From a virus, in the IMG/VR virus record IMGVR_UViG_3300048835_000287, positions 1-42,103 of that record: DNA of 42,103 nucleotides; one strand, given 5' to 3'. Position numbers and translations under genes: made by a program. Each line of letters starts with the position of its first letter. The first letter of the stretch is position 1. This document shows, piece by piece, positions 15,880-24,891 of the stretch. The notes under the pieces were generated by a model, which was not told the DNA's origin, searched no databases, and was given only the letters and a program-made list of their open reading frames with translations.

Positions 15880-18011
15880 TTGCCAGCCTCCCGGATGAGA
15901 TCGGAGAGACGGAAGCGGTAGGCGCGGCCCTTGGCGTCGTCGGCCCGGCGCACGGTGTAGGTGCGGCCTGCGACGGTGTAGCGGAACTCGTACACGTCGG
16001 CTTTCTCACTCACGCGGTGCAGCTGCAGCGAGGGAAACAAATCGCGCGGCGTCTTGCCCAGGTCGGGCTTGGCGCCCTCGAGGCCGGCGGCCGCGAAGGC
16101 CCGCATGGGATCGGGCGGCGTCTCCATGGCGCTGCTATCCCAGCCGCCGATCGAGGGATCCCACCGTTGCCCGTCCAGATGGCGCTGCAGGTTCTCGAGG
16201 CCGGCCTCAACCTCGATCGCCGGCACGCCCGCGGGCAAGCTCACATAGGCGTCGCCGATCGGCTGGACGCCCCCGATCGTGAGCTGGCCGTTGGCATCGG
16301 GTACCGCGCCGGTGACGCGCTGGATCGAGCTCGTGAACAGGTCGAGCGCGGCGGGATCGTCCATGAAGGCGGGCGCGGTGTCGCCCACGTCGGTCTGCGA
16401 GGCGCCGGCGCCGTCGGCATAGAGCGCGGTCGCGGCCGCCATGATCTCGGCCTGCAGGGCCGGGTTGCCGTCGAAGGCGCCGCCGGTGACTTGCGACAGG
16501 ATGGATCTCTGGTTTGCCGGGCTGGGCAGGTTCACGGTGCCGAGCGCCTGGCGCTGCTGGCCGCGCAGGATCTCGGTGACAAGGGGTGCGTCACCAGTCG
16601 AGGCCAGGAGCGAGAGGGTGCGCGCGAATACAGGATCCGCCTCGAGCACCTTGGCCACGTCCTCGGCCTTCCTGGGATCGGCCGCCAGGATCGCCTTGGC
16701 CAGCGCGACCTTGGGCCCTGGCTCGGCCTTCGGGTCCAGAATCGCGCGCAGCTGCGCCTTTTCTTCGCTGTCGAGGATCGCCTGCGATTTCGTGTAACCG
16801 CCCTTGGTCGCGTAGTCATTGAAGGCGAGGCGCTTGGTCAGGCCCTGCACAAAGGCGTCGGGCGCTGCCGGGTCGAAGGCGGGCAGCTCAGGCACGGCCA
16901 TGCCAGCGTCGCGCGCCTGCTCGACAGCACCGGTATTCCAGCCCTTGGCCGCTTCCTCGCGCCAGGAGCGCAGCACCACCAGGCGTTCATTCTCCCATTC
17001 TTCTTCGATCGGCCGGGCTTCCTCGGCGGCGATCGCCGCATCAAGCTCGGCCACGGTCATCTGCTTGATGTTCGGGATCTCGCCCTGCAGCTCGTAGGCG
17101 GCCTTTGCCTTGGCCCATCCCGGCCGGGCCTGAGCCTCGGGGCTGTCCAGGAGCGTCATGTCGGCGGGCGTGCGGCCGGCGCCCAGGATGCTCGTCATCG
17201 TGGTGAGCCGCTTGTCGAGATCCGCCTCGGCCTCCTTGGCGGCCACTTCGACCGCCTTGGCTTCCTTTGCGGTGCGCTCGTCGATCGAGCGCTGAGCGAG
17301 GATGCGCAGCTTGGTGACGTCCTCGCCCAGGTCGTTGTAGGCGCCGGCCTCGGCCGCGGCCAGGAAGCCCTCGGGATCTGCCTCGATCTGTGACGCTGCG
17401 CGCTGGCTAAAGAGCCGGGTCCGCAGCGCCTTTTTCTCGGTATAGACCGCGGCCGCGTCCATGCCATTGGCGGCCGCCCGGGCGTCGATGTCGGCCTCGC
17501 CCTGGGCGATCAGGGCCTGCAGGGTTTCATCGTCGGTCGTGGCGCCCTGCACAACGATCTCATCTTGCAGCGCCATGCTCGTCGCGGTGCGCTGCGACTG
17601 GCGAAGCCCGATCGCCTTGTAGCCCAGGGCATCAGCGTGGCGATCGGCCAGGCCGGTCACGGCCATGTCGAACCGGTCGGCGATGCGCTTGTCGACGCGG
17701 GGCAGGCCGTTGTCGTCGGCACCGGTGAGGTACTTCTGTTTCAGCTCGGCCACGCGCTGCGGCCAGAGGGTGTCGATCGCGTCCGGATCTCCGAGCTGCT
17801 CAAACTCCTGACGCAGCTGGCCGAGATCTCGCGTGACGTCCAGTTGCAGGCGCTGCGCCTGGCGATCGAGCCGGTCCCGCTCCATCGCGGTGCCGATCTG
17901 CATGGCGGCGCTGCCGAACTCGGCGACGGCCGAGCCTGTGTTCCGTGCGGCAACGGGCACGTTGGCCGAGCGGCCCGCGATCACCCCAGCCTTTGGAACG
18001 GTCAGCGTCAT
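15876..18011 (-). CDS. internal virion protein (gp15-like position)
   Basis: A 711-residue, largely helical protein rich in Ala, Glu, Arg and Gln, with long coiled-coil-like stretches (about 30-100 and 230-350) and a small beta-rich C-terminus (VYEFRYTVAGRTYTVRR). Length, composition and place between the small glycine-rich internal protein and the lysozyme-bearing protein match the T7 gp15 slot. It probably forms part of the ejected core. The ATG shares one base with the upstream stop. No enzymatic motif is visible. Confidence 0.65.
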   Translation of the reverse strand: MTLTVPKAGVIAGRSANVPVAARNTGSAVAEFGSAAMQIGTAMERDRLDRQAQRLQLDVTRDLGQLRQEFEQLGDPDAIDTLWPQRVAELKQKYLTGADDNGLPRVDKRIADRFDMAVTGLADRHADALGYKAIGLRQSQRTATSMALQDEIVVQGATTDDETLQALIAQGEADIDARAAANGMDAAAVYTEKKALRTRLFSQRAASQIEADPEGFLAAAEAGAYNDLGEDVTKLRILAQRSIDERTAKEAKAVEVAAKEAEADLDKRLTTMTSILGAGRTPADMTLLDSPEAQARPGWAKAKAAYELQGEIPNIKQMTVAELDAAIAAEEARPIEEEWENERLVVLRSWREEAAKGWNTGAVEQARDAGMAVPELPAFDPAAPDAFVQGLTKRLAFNDYATKGGYTKSQAILDSEEKAQLRAILDPKAEPGPKVALAKAILAADPRKAEDVAKVLEADPVFARTLSLLASTGDAPLVTEILRGQQRQALGTVNLPSPANQRSILSQVTGGAFDGNPALQAEIMAAATALYADGAGASQTDVGDTAPAFMDDPAALDLFTSSIQRVTGAVPDANGQLTIGGVQPIGDAYVSLPAGVPAIEVEAGLENLQRHLDGQRWDPSIGGWDSSAMETPPDPMRAFAAAGLEGAKPDLGKTPRDLFPSLQLHRVSEKADVYEFRYTVAGRTYTVRRADDAKGRAYRFRLSDLIREAGK

Positions 18012-18577
18012 CAGCCGAGCACCCTCTTGTCGGTAATGCCCGGCCAGAGCTCGGGCGCGGCCGTCAGGAGCGAGCCCGCCGCGCTGAACCGGCTCTTGAT
18101 AAACGCATCCTCAGCCTGGGCTTTCACGACGCGCTGCGCGCCGGTCAGCTCGCGGCGCTTCGCCTCGCCGTCAGATCTGATCGCCTGGCTTTCAAAGCTC
18201 ATTTCCTGCGCGGCAGTGCGGCCGAGAAGCATGGCGGTGGGGCTGTCGAGGCTGATCCCGCGCTTGGCCAGCTCGGCGCGCTGTTGCGCCGTCGCCGCGC
18301 GCCATTCCTGGCGCTTGCGCATGTCGGCCGTGGCGGTGAGCTCGGCCTCGGTCTGCGCCTTGGCCTGCAGCTCGGCGATCTGCTCGTTGCCGGCGTCGAC
18401 CGCCATGTTCCCCTGGCTGAGCGATCCCGCGATCGAGGCGACGGTGCCCACTACCTGCAGCAAACCGCCGAAGGTCAGGCCGCCCGCGGCCGCGCCGGTT
18501 GCAGCTGCGGCCGTGGCGCCGGCGGCCGTCGCGCCGCCGATGCCGGCTAGAGGGGCGAGGAGTGCCGGGAAACACAT
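18011..18577 (-). CDS. small internal virion protein (gp14-like)
   Basis: A 188-residue protein with a long Ala/Gly-rich hydrophobic N-terminus (about residues 5-60) that could insert into membranes, then a charged helical region (IAELQAKAQTEAEL and on). This is the layout of T7 gp14-type proteins, which build the outer-membrane part of the ejection channel. Its position right after the nozzle gene supports this. Start and stop codons overlap both neighbours (TAATG, TGATG). Confidence 0.65.
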   Translation of the reverse strand: MCFPALLAPLAGIGGATAAGATAAAATGAAAGGLTFGGLLQVVGTVASIAGSLSQGNMAVDAGNEQIAELQAKAQTEAELTATADMRKRQEWRAATAQQRAELAKRGISLDSPTAMLLGRTAAQEMSFESQAIRSDGEAKRRELTGAQRVVKAQAEDAFIKSRFSAAGSLLTAAPELWPGITDKRVLG

Positions 18578-20790
18578 TAGCGGCCACCTTCCTGAACAAT
18601 GGGCACGACGGCCGTGACGGTCATCGGCGCGCCGCTGTGGGGGGTGAAGCGCAGCGATTGCTGCAGGGCCTGGCCGGTCGTCAGCTCGATCTGTGCCACC
18701 CCCGAAAAGGCGTCGGTCAGATCCGACGACACGACACGCGGGACCAGGGCGACGGGCTTTGTAAGGCGCTCGACGGGCGGGAAATCGCGCTCGATGCCCT
18801 GCACATAGCCTTGGGCGGTGCGGTGCAGACCGATTCCGAACTTGCTGTAGAGCCGCTTGCGCCGCCCCATGGTGTTGCCGTCATTGGCTTGGGCGACGAT
18901 GTCGAGCAATTCCACCTGGTGGCTGTCATCGAACAGCCCGATGCAGCCGCGCGTGACCGGCTCGGGCAGGACGATCTCGCCGCCTTCCGGCACCATGATC
19001 GGGCCGAACTCGCCAACATCGGTCCAGGCAAAGACCAGCTCGCCCACCAGGTGGGGCAGGCTGAACGTGTCGGTCGCCTCGCCCAGGACGAACTGCTTTG
19101 CCGCGAAGAAATGACAGGCGTCCGCGATCGACTGGATCCCGGTCAGCACGCCATAGGTGAGCGCGAGCTCCTCGACGTAGCGGACGGTCAGCCCGTTCAC
19201 GGTGCGGCGCACCACCAGGCAAAGGACGTCCTGCGTTCCGGTCGCGTCCGGATAGACCGCCATGGCCTCGACAAAGCCATCGGCCAGCGTCAACACCGCC
19301 CAGCCGAGAATCTCCTCGGTCGGGTCATAGATCATCGCGGCCAGGTCGCCGGATCCGCGCCGCACCCAGGCGATCGGCTGGGGCACGCCTTGCCAGACGA
19401 TCTGCTCAAAGAGCTCGGCGCCCAGGTGCTGGGCCGGCAGGGAAAGGTTGGTCGCCTTGTTCGCGTCCTGCTCGAAGCTGTAAGAGATCAGGAACAGGCG
19501 CTGCTTGTTGCGGGTGATGAATACCGGGTTGCCATCGGGCGCGATTGGCAAGGCGCGCGACGCACCCAAGGCGCCGTCAAGGCCAAAGACCGCCGTTGTG
19601 GGCCCGATTACCTGGGCGCGGGTTTCCGAGCGGGTGCTGTATTCCTCGCCCAGGGCGAAGATGTGCAGCCCCGATCGGCCGCGCTTCAAGCTCTGGATCC
19701 GGTTCAGGCTGGTATCGCCGGCAATGGCATAGGCGAAGCTGCCATCGGCTTCGGTCGACGGCTCGAAATTGGTGAACTCACCCACCGTCGAAAACCAGAC
19801 CGTGCGCGGATCCGTGGGCGTGCCGGCGAAGCATAGGCGCTGATCATAGATCTCGACAGAGGACGGCCAGCCGGTGCGGGTTGACCAGGCGCCCTCAGAG
19901 AAGCGATAGGTTGGGCTGTCGACGCAGGCTTGCGGGATCCGCTTCAACACCGTCGCCGTGGCCGAGGTACTACTGGCGACGGCCGTAATTCGCACAATGC
20001 CGGTCTTGTCAGACAAAAACAGCCACTTCGTGCCGTTCGCGGTCAGCGCCTCGCCTTCCTCATGGATCGGCGGATTGGTCCCGGCGTTGGTGCCGGCGGT
20101 GAGCTGGTAGACATTGTCGCCATAGCGACGCACTGCCCCCACGGCGATCGTCTCGTTGCTCGTCCAGAGCGGGACCGTCGTGTAGGTCGAGGGCTCGAGC
20201 TGCAACAGTTGCCCGATGCGATCGGCGGCGAAGGCGCTAAAGTTGGCCGTGAGTGTGATCGTGCCCACCGCGCCGCTTGCTTGTATCGTCAAGCCAGCGT
20301 CAAGGTTCTGCGTCCGGAACGGCCCGCGATCAAAGGTTTCCGGCTGGATCGTCCAGTTGTCGAGGGCGAACCGGCTCAGGCGCTGGACAGGCCCAAGGCC
20401 GTCCAGAATGTAGATTACGTCGGCCGACTGCACCCATTGCAGCGTAGCTCCCGAAGCGTTTGTGAAAGGCGTGGTCAGCTCGTAAGGCACCCCCCCCGAC
20501 ATGACCAGCGCGCCATAGCGCCAGACGCGCATCTTGTTTGCGGTGAACTCGAGCACAACACTGTCATTGGTCGCGAACACAAACGGGATCAGCAGCGCCG
20601 CGGCGTTCGACTTGGTCGCGCCGCGATAGAGCGTGCCAGGCGCCCGCGTGAAACCGCCCTGCGCGAGGGGCAGGAAGCCGCGGCATGTGGCAAGACCGGT
20701 CTGGTAGCGCTGGTAATCATACCGGCGGTGCAGGAGCGGGTCGATCTCGCCGCTCGAGAAGGCTACCTGGGGCGGGCTCGTCCGCGTCAC
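18577..20790 (-). CDS. tail nozzle / tubular protein B-like
   Basis: A 737-residue beta-rich protein whose N-terminus (FSSGEIDPLLHRRYDYQRYQ, then FLPLAQGGFTRAPGT) resembles the nozzle proteins of short-tailed phages. It follows the tail-tubular A-like gene, as gp12 follows gp11 in T7. It would form the distal tube and bind the fibres. The GTG start overlaps the preceding stop (GTGA). The call rests on the N-terminal pattern, size and order. Confidence 0.7.
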   Translation of the reverse strand: MTRTSPPQVAFSSGEIDPLLHRRYDYQRYQTGLATCRGFLPLAQGGFTRAPGTLYRGATKSNAAALLIPFVFATNDSVVLEFTANKMRVWRYGALVMSGGVPYELTTPFTNASGATLQWVQSADVIYILDGLGPVQRLSRFALDNWTIQPETFDRGPFRTQNLDAGLTIQASGAVGTITLTANFSAFAADRIGQLLQLEPSTYTTVPLWTSNETIAVGAVRRYGDNVYQLTAGTNAGTNPPIHEEGEALTANGTKWLFLSDKTGIVRITAVASSTSATATVLKRIPQACVDSPTYRFSEGAWSTRTGWPSSVEIYDQRLCFAGTPTDPRTVWFSTVGEFTNFEPSTEADGSFAYAIAGDTSLNRIQSLKRGRSGLHIFALGEEYSTRSETRAQVIGPTTAVFGLDGALGASRALPIAPDGNPVFITRNKQRLFLISYSFEQDANKATNLSLPAQHLGAELFEQIVWQGVPQPIAWVRRGSGDLAAMIYDPTEEILGWAVLTLADGFVEAMAVYPDATGTQDVLCLVVRRTVNGLTVRYVEELALTYGVLTGIQSIADACHFFAAKQFVLGEATDTFSLPHLVGELVFAWTDVGEFGPIMVPEGGEIVLPEPVTRGCIGLFDDSHQVELLDIVAQANDGNTMGRRKRLYSKFGIGLHRTAQGYVQGIERDFPPVERLTKPVALVPRVVSSDLTDAFSGVAQIELTTGQALQQSLRFTPHSGAPMTVTAVVPIVQEGGR

Positions 20791-21383
20791 CAGCGCGCCT
20801 CCTCAACCCAGTCGCCCTGCTCCTCGCCGCCGTCGTAGCGGGCCTCGCTCGCCATGCGGCTATCCTCGCGCATGGCCGCCTCAAGCGTGGCGCGGGCCTT
20901 CCCCTCGAGGCCCTCGACCTTCGACTGCGTGGTGAGCCAACGGGGCGCGAGAAGCACGGCCAGCGCCAGGGCGACGGCCGTCTGAAAGGTTTCCGGAAGG
21001 GCCGTCTCGTTGTCGATTCGAGCGGTGTAGCGTATGGGCAGGGGCGCGCGCCGGTTGCAGCGCAGCCCGATCTTGTCCAGGCGCCAGCGGGTTCCGCGAT
21101 CGCCAACCTCGCGCAGCTTCACCAGGTCGCCCGGTACCTCGTAGAACCAAGGCAGCGCCGGGTCGATCGCCATTTCTGGGGCGGGGATTGCCTCGGAAAG
21201 GTGGACATAGGTCGAGGCAAAGGACCAGTCGCAGGAGCTGAGGCAGCTGTTAAGCGCGATCGGATATTGGTCTGCCGCGTCGGTCGCCTTGTCGCTGTCG
21301 TCCTCAAAGCTCGAGATCGGCGCCAGCTCGAGGAAGCGGAACGCCTGGGCGGCTATCGAGGATGCGGCGATCGGGTCGGGCAT
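20787..21383 (-). CDS. tail tubular protein A / head-to-tail adaptor
   Basis: A 198-residue protein with the typical opening of the T7 gp11-type adaptor family: a helical start, a short acidic segment (ISSFEDDSDKATDAADQYP) and CLSSCDWSFA. Later residues include WFYEVPGDLVKLREVGDRG, matching the family habit of reading local structure before a C-terminal helix. It would bridge portal and nozzle. It precedes the nozzle gene with a GTGA overlap. Confidence 0.7.
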   Translation of the reverse strand: MPDPIAASSIAAQAFRFLELAPISSFEDDSDKATDAADQYPIALNSCLSSCDWSFASTYVHLSEAIPAPEMAIDPALPWFYEVPGDLVKLREVGDRGTRWRLDKIGLRCNRRAPLPIRYTARIDNETALPETFQTAVALALAVLLAPRWLTTQSKVEGLEGKARATLEAAMREDSRMASEARYDGGEEQGDWVEEARW

Positions 21384-21404
21384 GACGGGCCTCGGCTGTG
21401 GTAG

Positions 21405-21430
21405 GGCCGGGGCCTGTTACGGCCCCGGCC
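21405..21430. terminator. GC-rich hairpin after the capsid-associated gene
   Basis: A perfect 10-bp inverted repeat (21405-21414 with 21421-21430) with a 6-base loop lies between the capsid-associated gene and the adaptor gene. On the minus strand, the direction of transcription, no T-run follows, so a strong intrinsic terminator is unlikely. It may protect the 3' end of the capsid message or lower downstream expression. Confidence 0.4.
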
Positions 21431-21449
21431 TTTCGTGTCGAGCCCCGCC

Positions 21450-21908
21450 TCAGCGGTAGCGGTAGTGGAATTCGCCCTTCATCGAACCGGCGCCCGTGGC
21501 GTTGGCCGGGCCGGTGGCATAGATCCCGATGGTGCCGCCGGGATCCTTGGCGAGGCCGAGGGCTTCCCAAAGCGCCACGCCGTGCTTGGCGTCGCCCTTG
21601 GTTAGCGGCGTCACATAGGTGCCGGCAGATTTCAGGATCGTGATGAGGGCCGTGGGCAGCGCCTTGGTGCCGATGTTCACCGTGGCAAAGCCCCAGGCGT
21701 CGACCTTGAACCAAGTCTCGTGGCCCAGGATGCAATCGCTCGGCAGATCGGCCAGGAGGAACTGGCTGGTGGCCAGGTCATCGGCGGCGTTGGCAACGGT
21801 AAAGGCGGCGATGATGTTCTGGCCGCGCGCACGCGCCGGGTCGGGCGTGGCCTCGCCCAGCAAGGGCTGGGTCTTGTAAAGGTCGGACTTCTTCTGAACG
21901 ACGGGCAT
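21450..21908 (-). CDS. capsid-associated / decoration-type protein
   Basis: A 152-residue protein immediately downstream of the major capsid gene, with an ATG behind a GCAGGAG ribosome site. It is mostly beta-rich (LGHETWFKVDAWGFATVN). No family is named with certainty. Small proteins in this position are often head stabilisers or decoration proteins, which is the working guess. Confidence 0.5.
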   Translation of the reverse strand: MPVVQKKSDLYKTQPLLGEATPDPARARGQNIIAAFTVANAADDLATSQFLLADLPSDCILGHETWFKVDAWGFATVNIGTKALPTALITILKSAGTYVTPLTKGDAKHGVALWEALGLAKDPGGTIGIYATGPANATGAGSMKGEFHYRYR

Positions 21909-21971
21909 GGGATCTACTCCTGCGATGCCAAAAGGGGGAAGGCGGCCGGGGTCAGACCTCGGCCGTCAGGA

Positions 21972-22904
21972 TTACTCCACGCACTCGATGGCGATGACGC
22001 CCTTGTCCTCGATGCGGACCGCGTCGATGTAGGCCGACACGTAGCAGTACGGCTTGTTCTTGGCCGAGCTGTCGTTCCACATATCGCCCTTGACGTCCTG
22101 CCAGATGCCGACCGCGATGTTGTTCTTGGTCCACATCGGGCAGAGGCGGGCCGCGCCGGCGGCGTTCTTGGGCAGGCGGTTCGTCACCACCCAGGTGAGG
22201 CCCATGAGCGGGGTCGGAACGCCGGTGCGCAGCTGCTCGATCGAGAAGGCGTTCAGCGGGGTCGAGGATGCCTGCGCGATCGCCAGCAAGTCATCAACCT
22301 GCTCGGGGGTGATCCCGCAATACATCTGGTCGCCGTCCTCGATGCCGAAGTCGGCCTTGTTCAGCGTGAGCTTCGCCAGGCGCAGCTTGTCGATCGTCAG
22401 ACCGGTACCACCTGCAGGCATTACCTGGCCGGTGGGCAGGCCGATCACGGTGCTGCCGCGCTTGCCTTCGACCGCGCTGCCGAGGATCCCGCCGTCGGTC
22501 ACGAGGAATTCGCCGTCAACCCGGCGGATGCCGAGGGTACGGTCAGCTTTGCCGCGGATGACGCGGCGCGTGTGCGTGGTCACAAACGACGACGTCGGAT
22601 CGGTCGCCATGGCGAACTTGTCCTCGGTGTCGATGTATTGCCCGCTCTCGATGACCGGCGGGCGGACCAGCCAGCGGCGGCTGCCGGTGACAGGCATTTC
22701 GGGGTTCCGGCGGCTGCGATCCTCGCCGTACTGGTACTCGCCGGCGTTCAACAGGTCGGCCGCGGTCTGCGCTTCGCCCGATGCCGAAACTTCGGTCACG
22801 GTACCGGCGAAGGGGTTCTTGGTCTGCTGGGTCACGGCCGTGACGGACGCGGCATACATCAGCTTGTGATGCGCCTCGACGGCCATTGAAATCTGGTCGG
22901 GCAT
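21972..22904 (-). CDS. major capsid protein
   Basis: A 310-residue protein of the Phage_capsid_2 style (HK97-like fold). It lies downstream of the scaffold gene and upstream of the tail-tube genes, the normal place in short-tailed phages. Diagnostic-looking segments are MPDQISMAVEAHHKLMYA at the start and LNKADFGIEDGDQMYCGI near residue 200. It has a strong ribosome site (AAAGGAGGGG, 4 bases from the ATG) and its own long leader after a terminator, fitting high expression. Confidence 0.8.
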   Translation of the reverse strand: MPDQISMAVEAHHKLMYAASVTAVTQQTKNPFAGTVTEVSASGEAQTAADLLNAGEYQYGEDRSRRNPEMPVTGSRRWLVRPPVIESGQYIDTEDKFAMATDPTSSFVTTHTRRVIRGKADRTLGIRRVDGEFLVTDGGILGSAVEGKRGSTVIGLPTGQVMPAGGTGLTIDKLRLAKLTLNKADFGIEDGDQMYCGITPEQVDDLLAIAQASSTPLNAFSIEQLRTGVPTPLMGLTWVVTNRLPKNAAGAARLCPMWTKNNIAVGIWQDVKGDMWNDSSAKNKPYCYVSAYIDAVRIEDKGVIAIECVE

Positions 22905-23102
22905 GGGCCCCTCCTTTGGAAAACTGACGATGTCTTGTGAGTTTTCGGCCGGGGTGCCCGATCGCGATGCGGACCCATCCTCGAGATACGCTCTCTGGGC
23001 GGCCGTCTTTCCGGCTGTCGTCCCGACCGGGCAAGCGCCCGGGTGCCGATCAACATCTAGGGATACACGAAAACCGAATCACTGCAACTGGGGTCACAAA
23101 CC
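22905..23102 (-). promoter_or_regulatory. non-coding leader of the capsid gene
   Basis: About 200 bases without a credible gene upstream of the capsid gene. On the minus strand there is a weak promoter-like pair (TTGCAG, 16 bases, TATCCC), then a tight hairpin with 6-bp arms and a 4-base loop (CCGGGC and GCCCGG, 23028-23043), then the ribosome site. It follows directly after an intrinsic terminator, so a new start for capsid transcription here is plausible. Confidence 0.4.
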
Positions 23103-23135
23103 AAAAATGCCCCTCCGACGGGTTCGGAGAGGCAT
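23103..23135 (-). terminator. intrinsic terminator before the capsid leader
   Basis: Read on the minus strand, a 12-bp stem with one mismatch (23124-23135 with 23107-23118) and a 5-base loop is followed by five T residues (23103-23107). It lies 33 bases after the stop of the small gene at 23168 and would end or weaken the upstream packaging/portal transcript. Confidence 0.65.
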
Positions 23136-23167
23136 CTTCGCGCTTGACAGAGTGCGAAACGGTGATC

Positions 23168-23392
23168 TCAGGCCGGGATGACGGCAAAGCCCTCCATGTC
23201 GAGCTTGACCGTCAACGCCATTCCGAGCGGCCGCGCCTCGGTGTCCGGATCCGCTGGCGTGAACTCGGAGGGGTAGCGCCGGCGCATCCGCCGGTGCATT
23301 TCGATCCCCATCACCAGCTGAACCGGATCGTAGTCCCGCAGCATCATAGCGGCCCGCGCTTCGGCAATCTGCTGCAGCTCGTCCATCGCCAT
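23168..23392 (-). CDS. unknown 74-residue protein between scaffold and capsid
   Basis: A short protein with a helical N-terminal half (MAMDELQQIAEARAAMMLRD) and a basic MHRRMRRRYP segment. It starts 3 bases after the scaffold stop and is followed by the terminator. No family is recognised. The position suggests a capsid assembly or scaffold partner. Confidence 0.55.
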   Translation of the reverse strand: MAMDELQQIAEARAAMMLRDYDPVQLVMGIEMHRRMRRRYPSEFTPADPDTEARPLGMALTVKLDMEGFAVIPA

Positions 23393-23395
23393 GGC

Positions 23396-24358
23396 TTACC
23401 TCGTGGCGGCCTTGGCCAGCGCCTCGAACCGCGGCTGCAGCTCGCGCATCTTGGCGGCATTTCCTGACGCGAGCGCCTTCTGCCATTCGCTGCCGTCGGC
23501 CGTGAACGCGGCGAACTGGGCCCGCGCCTCGGCCGGGGTCACGGTCAACTGGCCGCCCTTGCCGCCCCCGATCAACGCATCCTCGCCCGCCATGTCGGCG
23601 ATCGCCGCCATGAACTTGATGGTCGAGGCGTCGCCGGTCTTTTCGCTCAGCACCTGGCTGAGGGCCGCGATGTGGTCGGGGGTGAGCCCGGCCTTGGCCG
23701 CGACCAGCTCGGCGCCCTGGCGGGCCTTGTTGATGAGCGCCGGGGTCTGATCGCCAAAATCGCGGCGCAGCTCCTCCATCATCGTCGACTGTGCGGCCTG
23801 CAGCCCTTCCTTTGCGGCCTTGTCCATGGCCGCCATCTTTTCCGCGAAAAGGTTGACGTAGCCTTGGTGGACCTCGGGCGGCACGCCGGCCTCAAACGCG
23901 ATCTTGCGCGCCTTCGCCTCGAGATCCCCATCCCAGGCGGCATCCTTCGGCCAGGTTTCGGGGGGCTTCGCGGTATAGGCATCTTCCTTGTCGGGCAGCC
24001 CTAGGGCGGCGCGGTTGGCCGTGGCCCATTCGCTCCACTTCTGCCCCTCGGCCGGCTTGTCGATGATCTTGTCGATCCCGCGGCCGAGGCGCTGCTCGGC
24101 CTGCCGGTGGCCCTTCACGAGTTTGGCGGTGATCTCCTTGGGGTCGTCAACGGTCAGGCCGCGCGCCTTCATCCATTCCTGATCCTCCGGCGCATAGTCA
24201 GATCCCTGCCACCAGGGCGTGGCGCCCGCGCCTGCAGCTGCTGCGGCTGCGGCGGCGGCCGCTGCGGCGTCTCCCGCGCCGGGATCGCCACCGGCCGCAC
24301 CCGCGCCAGCCCCATCGTTCGGGGCCCTCAAGATCAGTTTCTGCCAGGGTCGGTTCAT
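23396..24358 (-). CDS. scaffolding-type protein
   Basis: A 320-residue protein directly before the capsid gene. The N-terminus has a low-complexity Gly/Ala stretch, including a run of 12 alanines (about residues 31-42), then an acidic helical body rich in Ala, Lys and Glu (VNLFAEKMAAMDKAAKEGLQ). This is the usual composition of phage scaffolds. It would guide shell assembly and be lost on maturation. The ATG overlaps the upstream stop. Confidence 0.65.
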   Translation of the reverse strand: MNRPWQKLILRAPNDGAGAGAAGGDPGAGDAAAAAAAAAAAAGAGATPWWQGSDYAPEDQEWMKARGLTVDDPKEITAKLVKGHRQAEQRLGRGIDKIIDKPAEGQKWSEWATANRAALGLPDKEDAYTAKPPETWPKDAAWDGDLEAKARKIAFEAGVPPEVHQGYVNLFAEKMAAMDKAAKEGLQAAQSTMMEELRRDFGDQTPALINKARQGAELVAAKAGLTPDHIAALSQVLSEKTGDASTIKFMAAIADMAGEDALIGGGKGGQLTVTPAEARAQFAAFTADGSEWQKALASGNAAKMRELQPRFEALAKAATR

Positions 24359-24660
24359 TCGTCATCCTCCATCAGAGTGTTCATGTCCTCAAAGCTCGTG
24401 CCCATCAGGGCGAGGAGCTGCACGGCGAAGTCGCGTCGGCCCGCCTCGTAGGCGAGCCGGTGGGGATCGAGCTGGTCGAGCTCGGGGATCCCGTCCTGCA
24501 GCGTGACCGCCTGCATCTGCAGCACCCCGCCCAGGCGGATGATGTCCTGCTGCAGCCGGCCGTCGTCCCGCGCGACCTTGGACCAGCGCCGCGCCACTTC
24601 GATCGCCTGGGCGCGGCGCGGGAACAGGGCCCGCAGAACGGTGAGGCGGTTCCAGATCAT
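24355..24660 (-). CDS. Bbp19-like small protein
   Basis: A 101-residue helical protein. The C-terminal part (YEAGRRDFAVQLLALM) resembles the small Bbp19-type proteins found between portal and scaffold genes in short-tailed phages. The exact role is unknown. Translation is coupled to both neighbours by ATGA overlaps. Confidence 0.5.
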   Translation of the reverse strand: MIWNRLTVLRALFPRRAQAIEVARRWSKVARDDGRLQQDIIRLGGVLQMQAVTLQDGIPELDQLDPHRLAYEAGRRDFAVQLLALMGTSFEDMNTLMEDDE

Positions 24661-24890
24661 TTGAGCTGGCCGTCCGGTTCAGCGCACTCGCCCAGCCAAG
24701 CAAACTCGCCGCTACCGGGGCAGTAAATCGCATATCCGCGCGAGATCGCTTGTCGTTGCCAATCCGGTTCAAGCCACCAGGCGATGCCGATGTAGATCAA
24801 CAGCGAGATACACCCGACAGAGGCCGCCACGGCGAGGTAGAACAGCCCAACAAGGGCACTGCCAACCCCGCGAAACGCGCTTCCATCCAT
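24657..24890 (-). CDS. small membrane protein after the portal gene
   Basis: A 77-residue protein with one strong hydrophobic segment (about residues 11-39) and a short outer part holding two cysteines. It starts 1 base beyond the portal stop and overlaps the next gene. No family is recognised. A membrane protein inside the head gene cluster is unusual. Confidence 0.5.
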   Translation of the reverse strand: MDGSAFRGVGSALVGLFYLAVAASVGCISLLIYIGIAWWLEPDWQRQAISRGYAIYCPGSGEFAWLGECAEPDGQLK

Positions 24891-24891
24891 G

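Noticed and set aside
14569-15921. 450-codon plus-strand frame
   Set aside because: Antisense shadow of the lysozyme-bearing virion protein, whose motifs lie on the minus strand.
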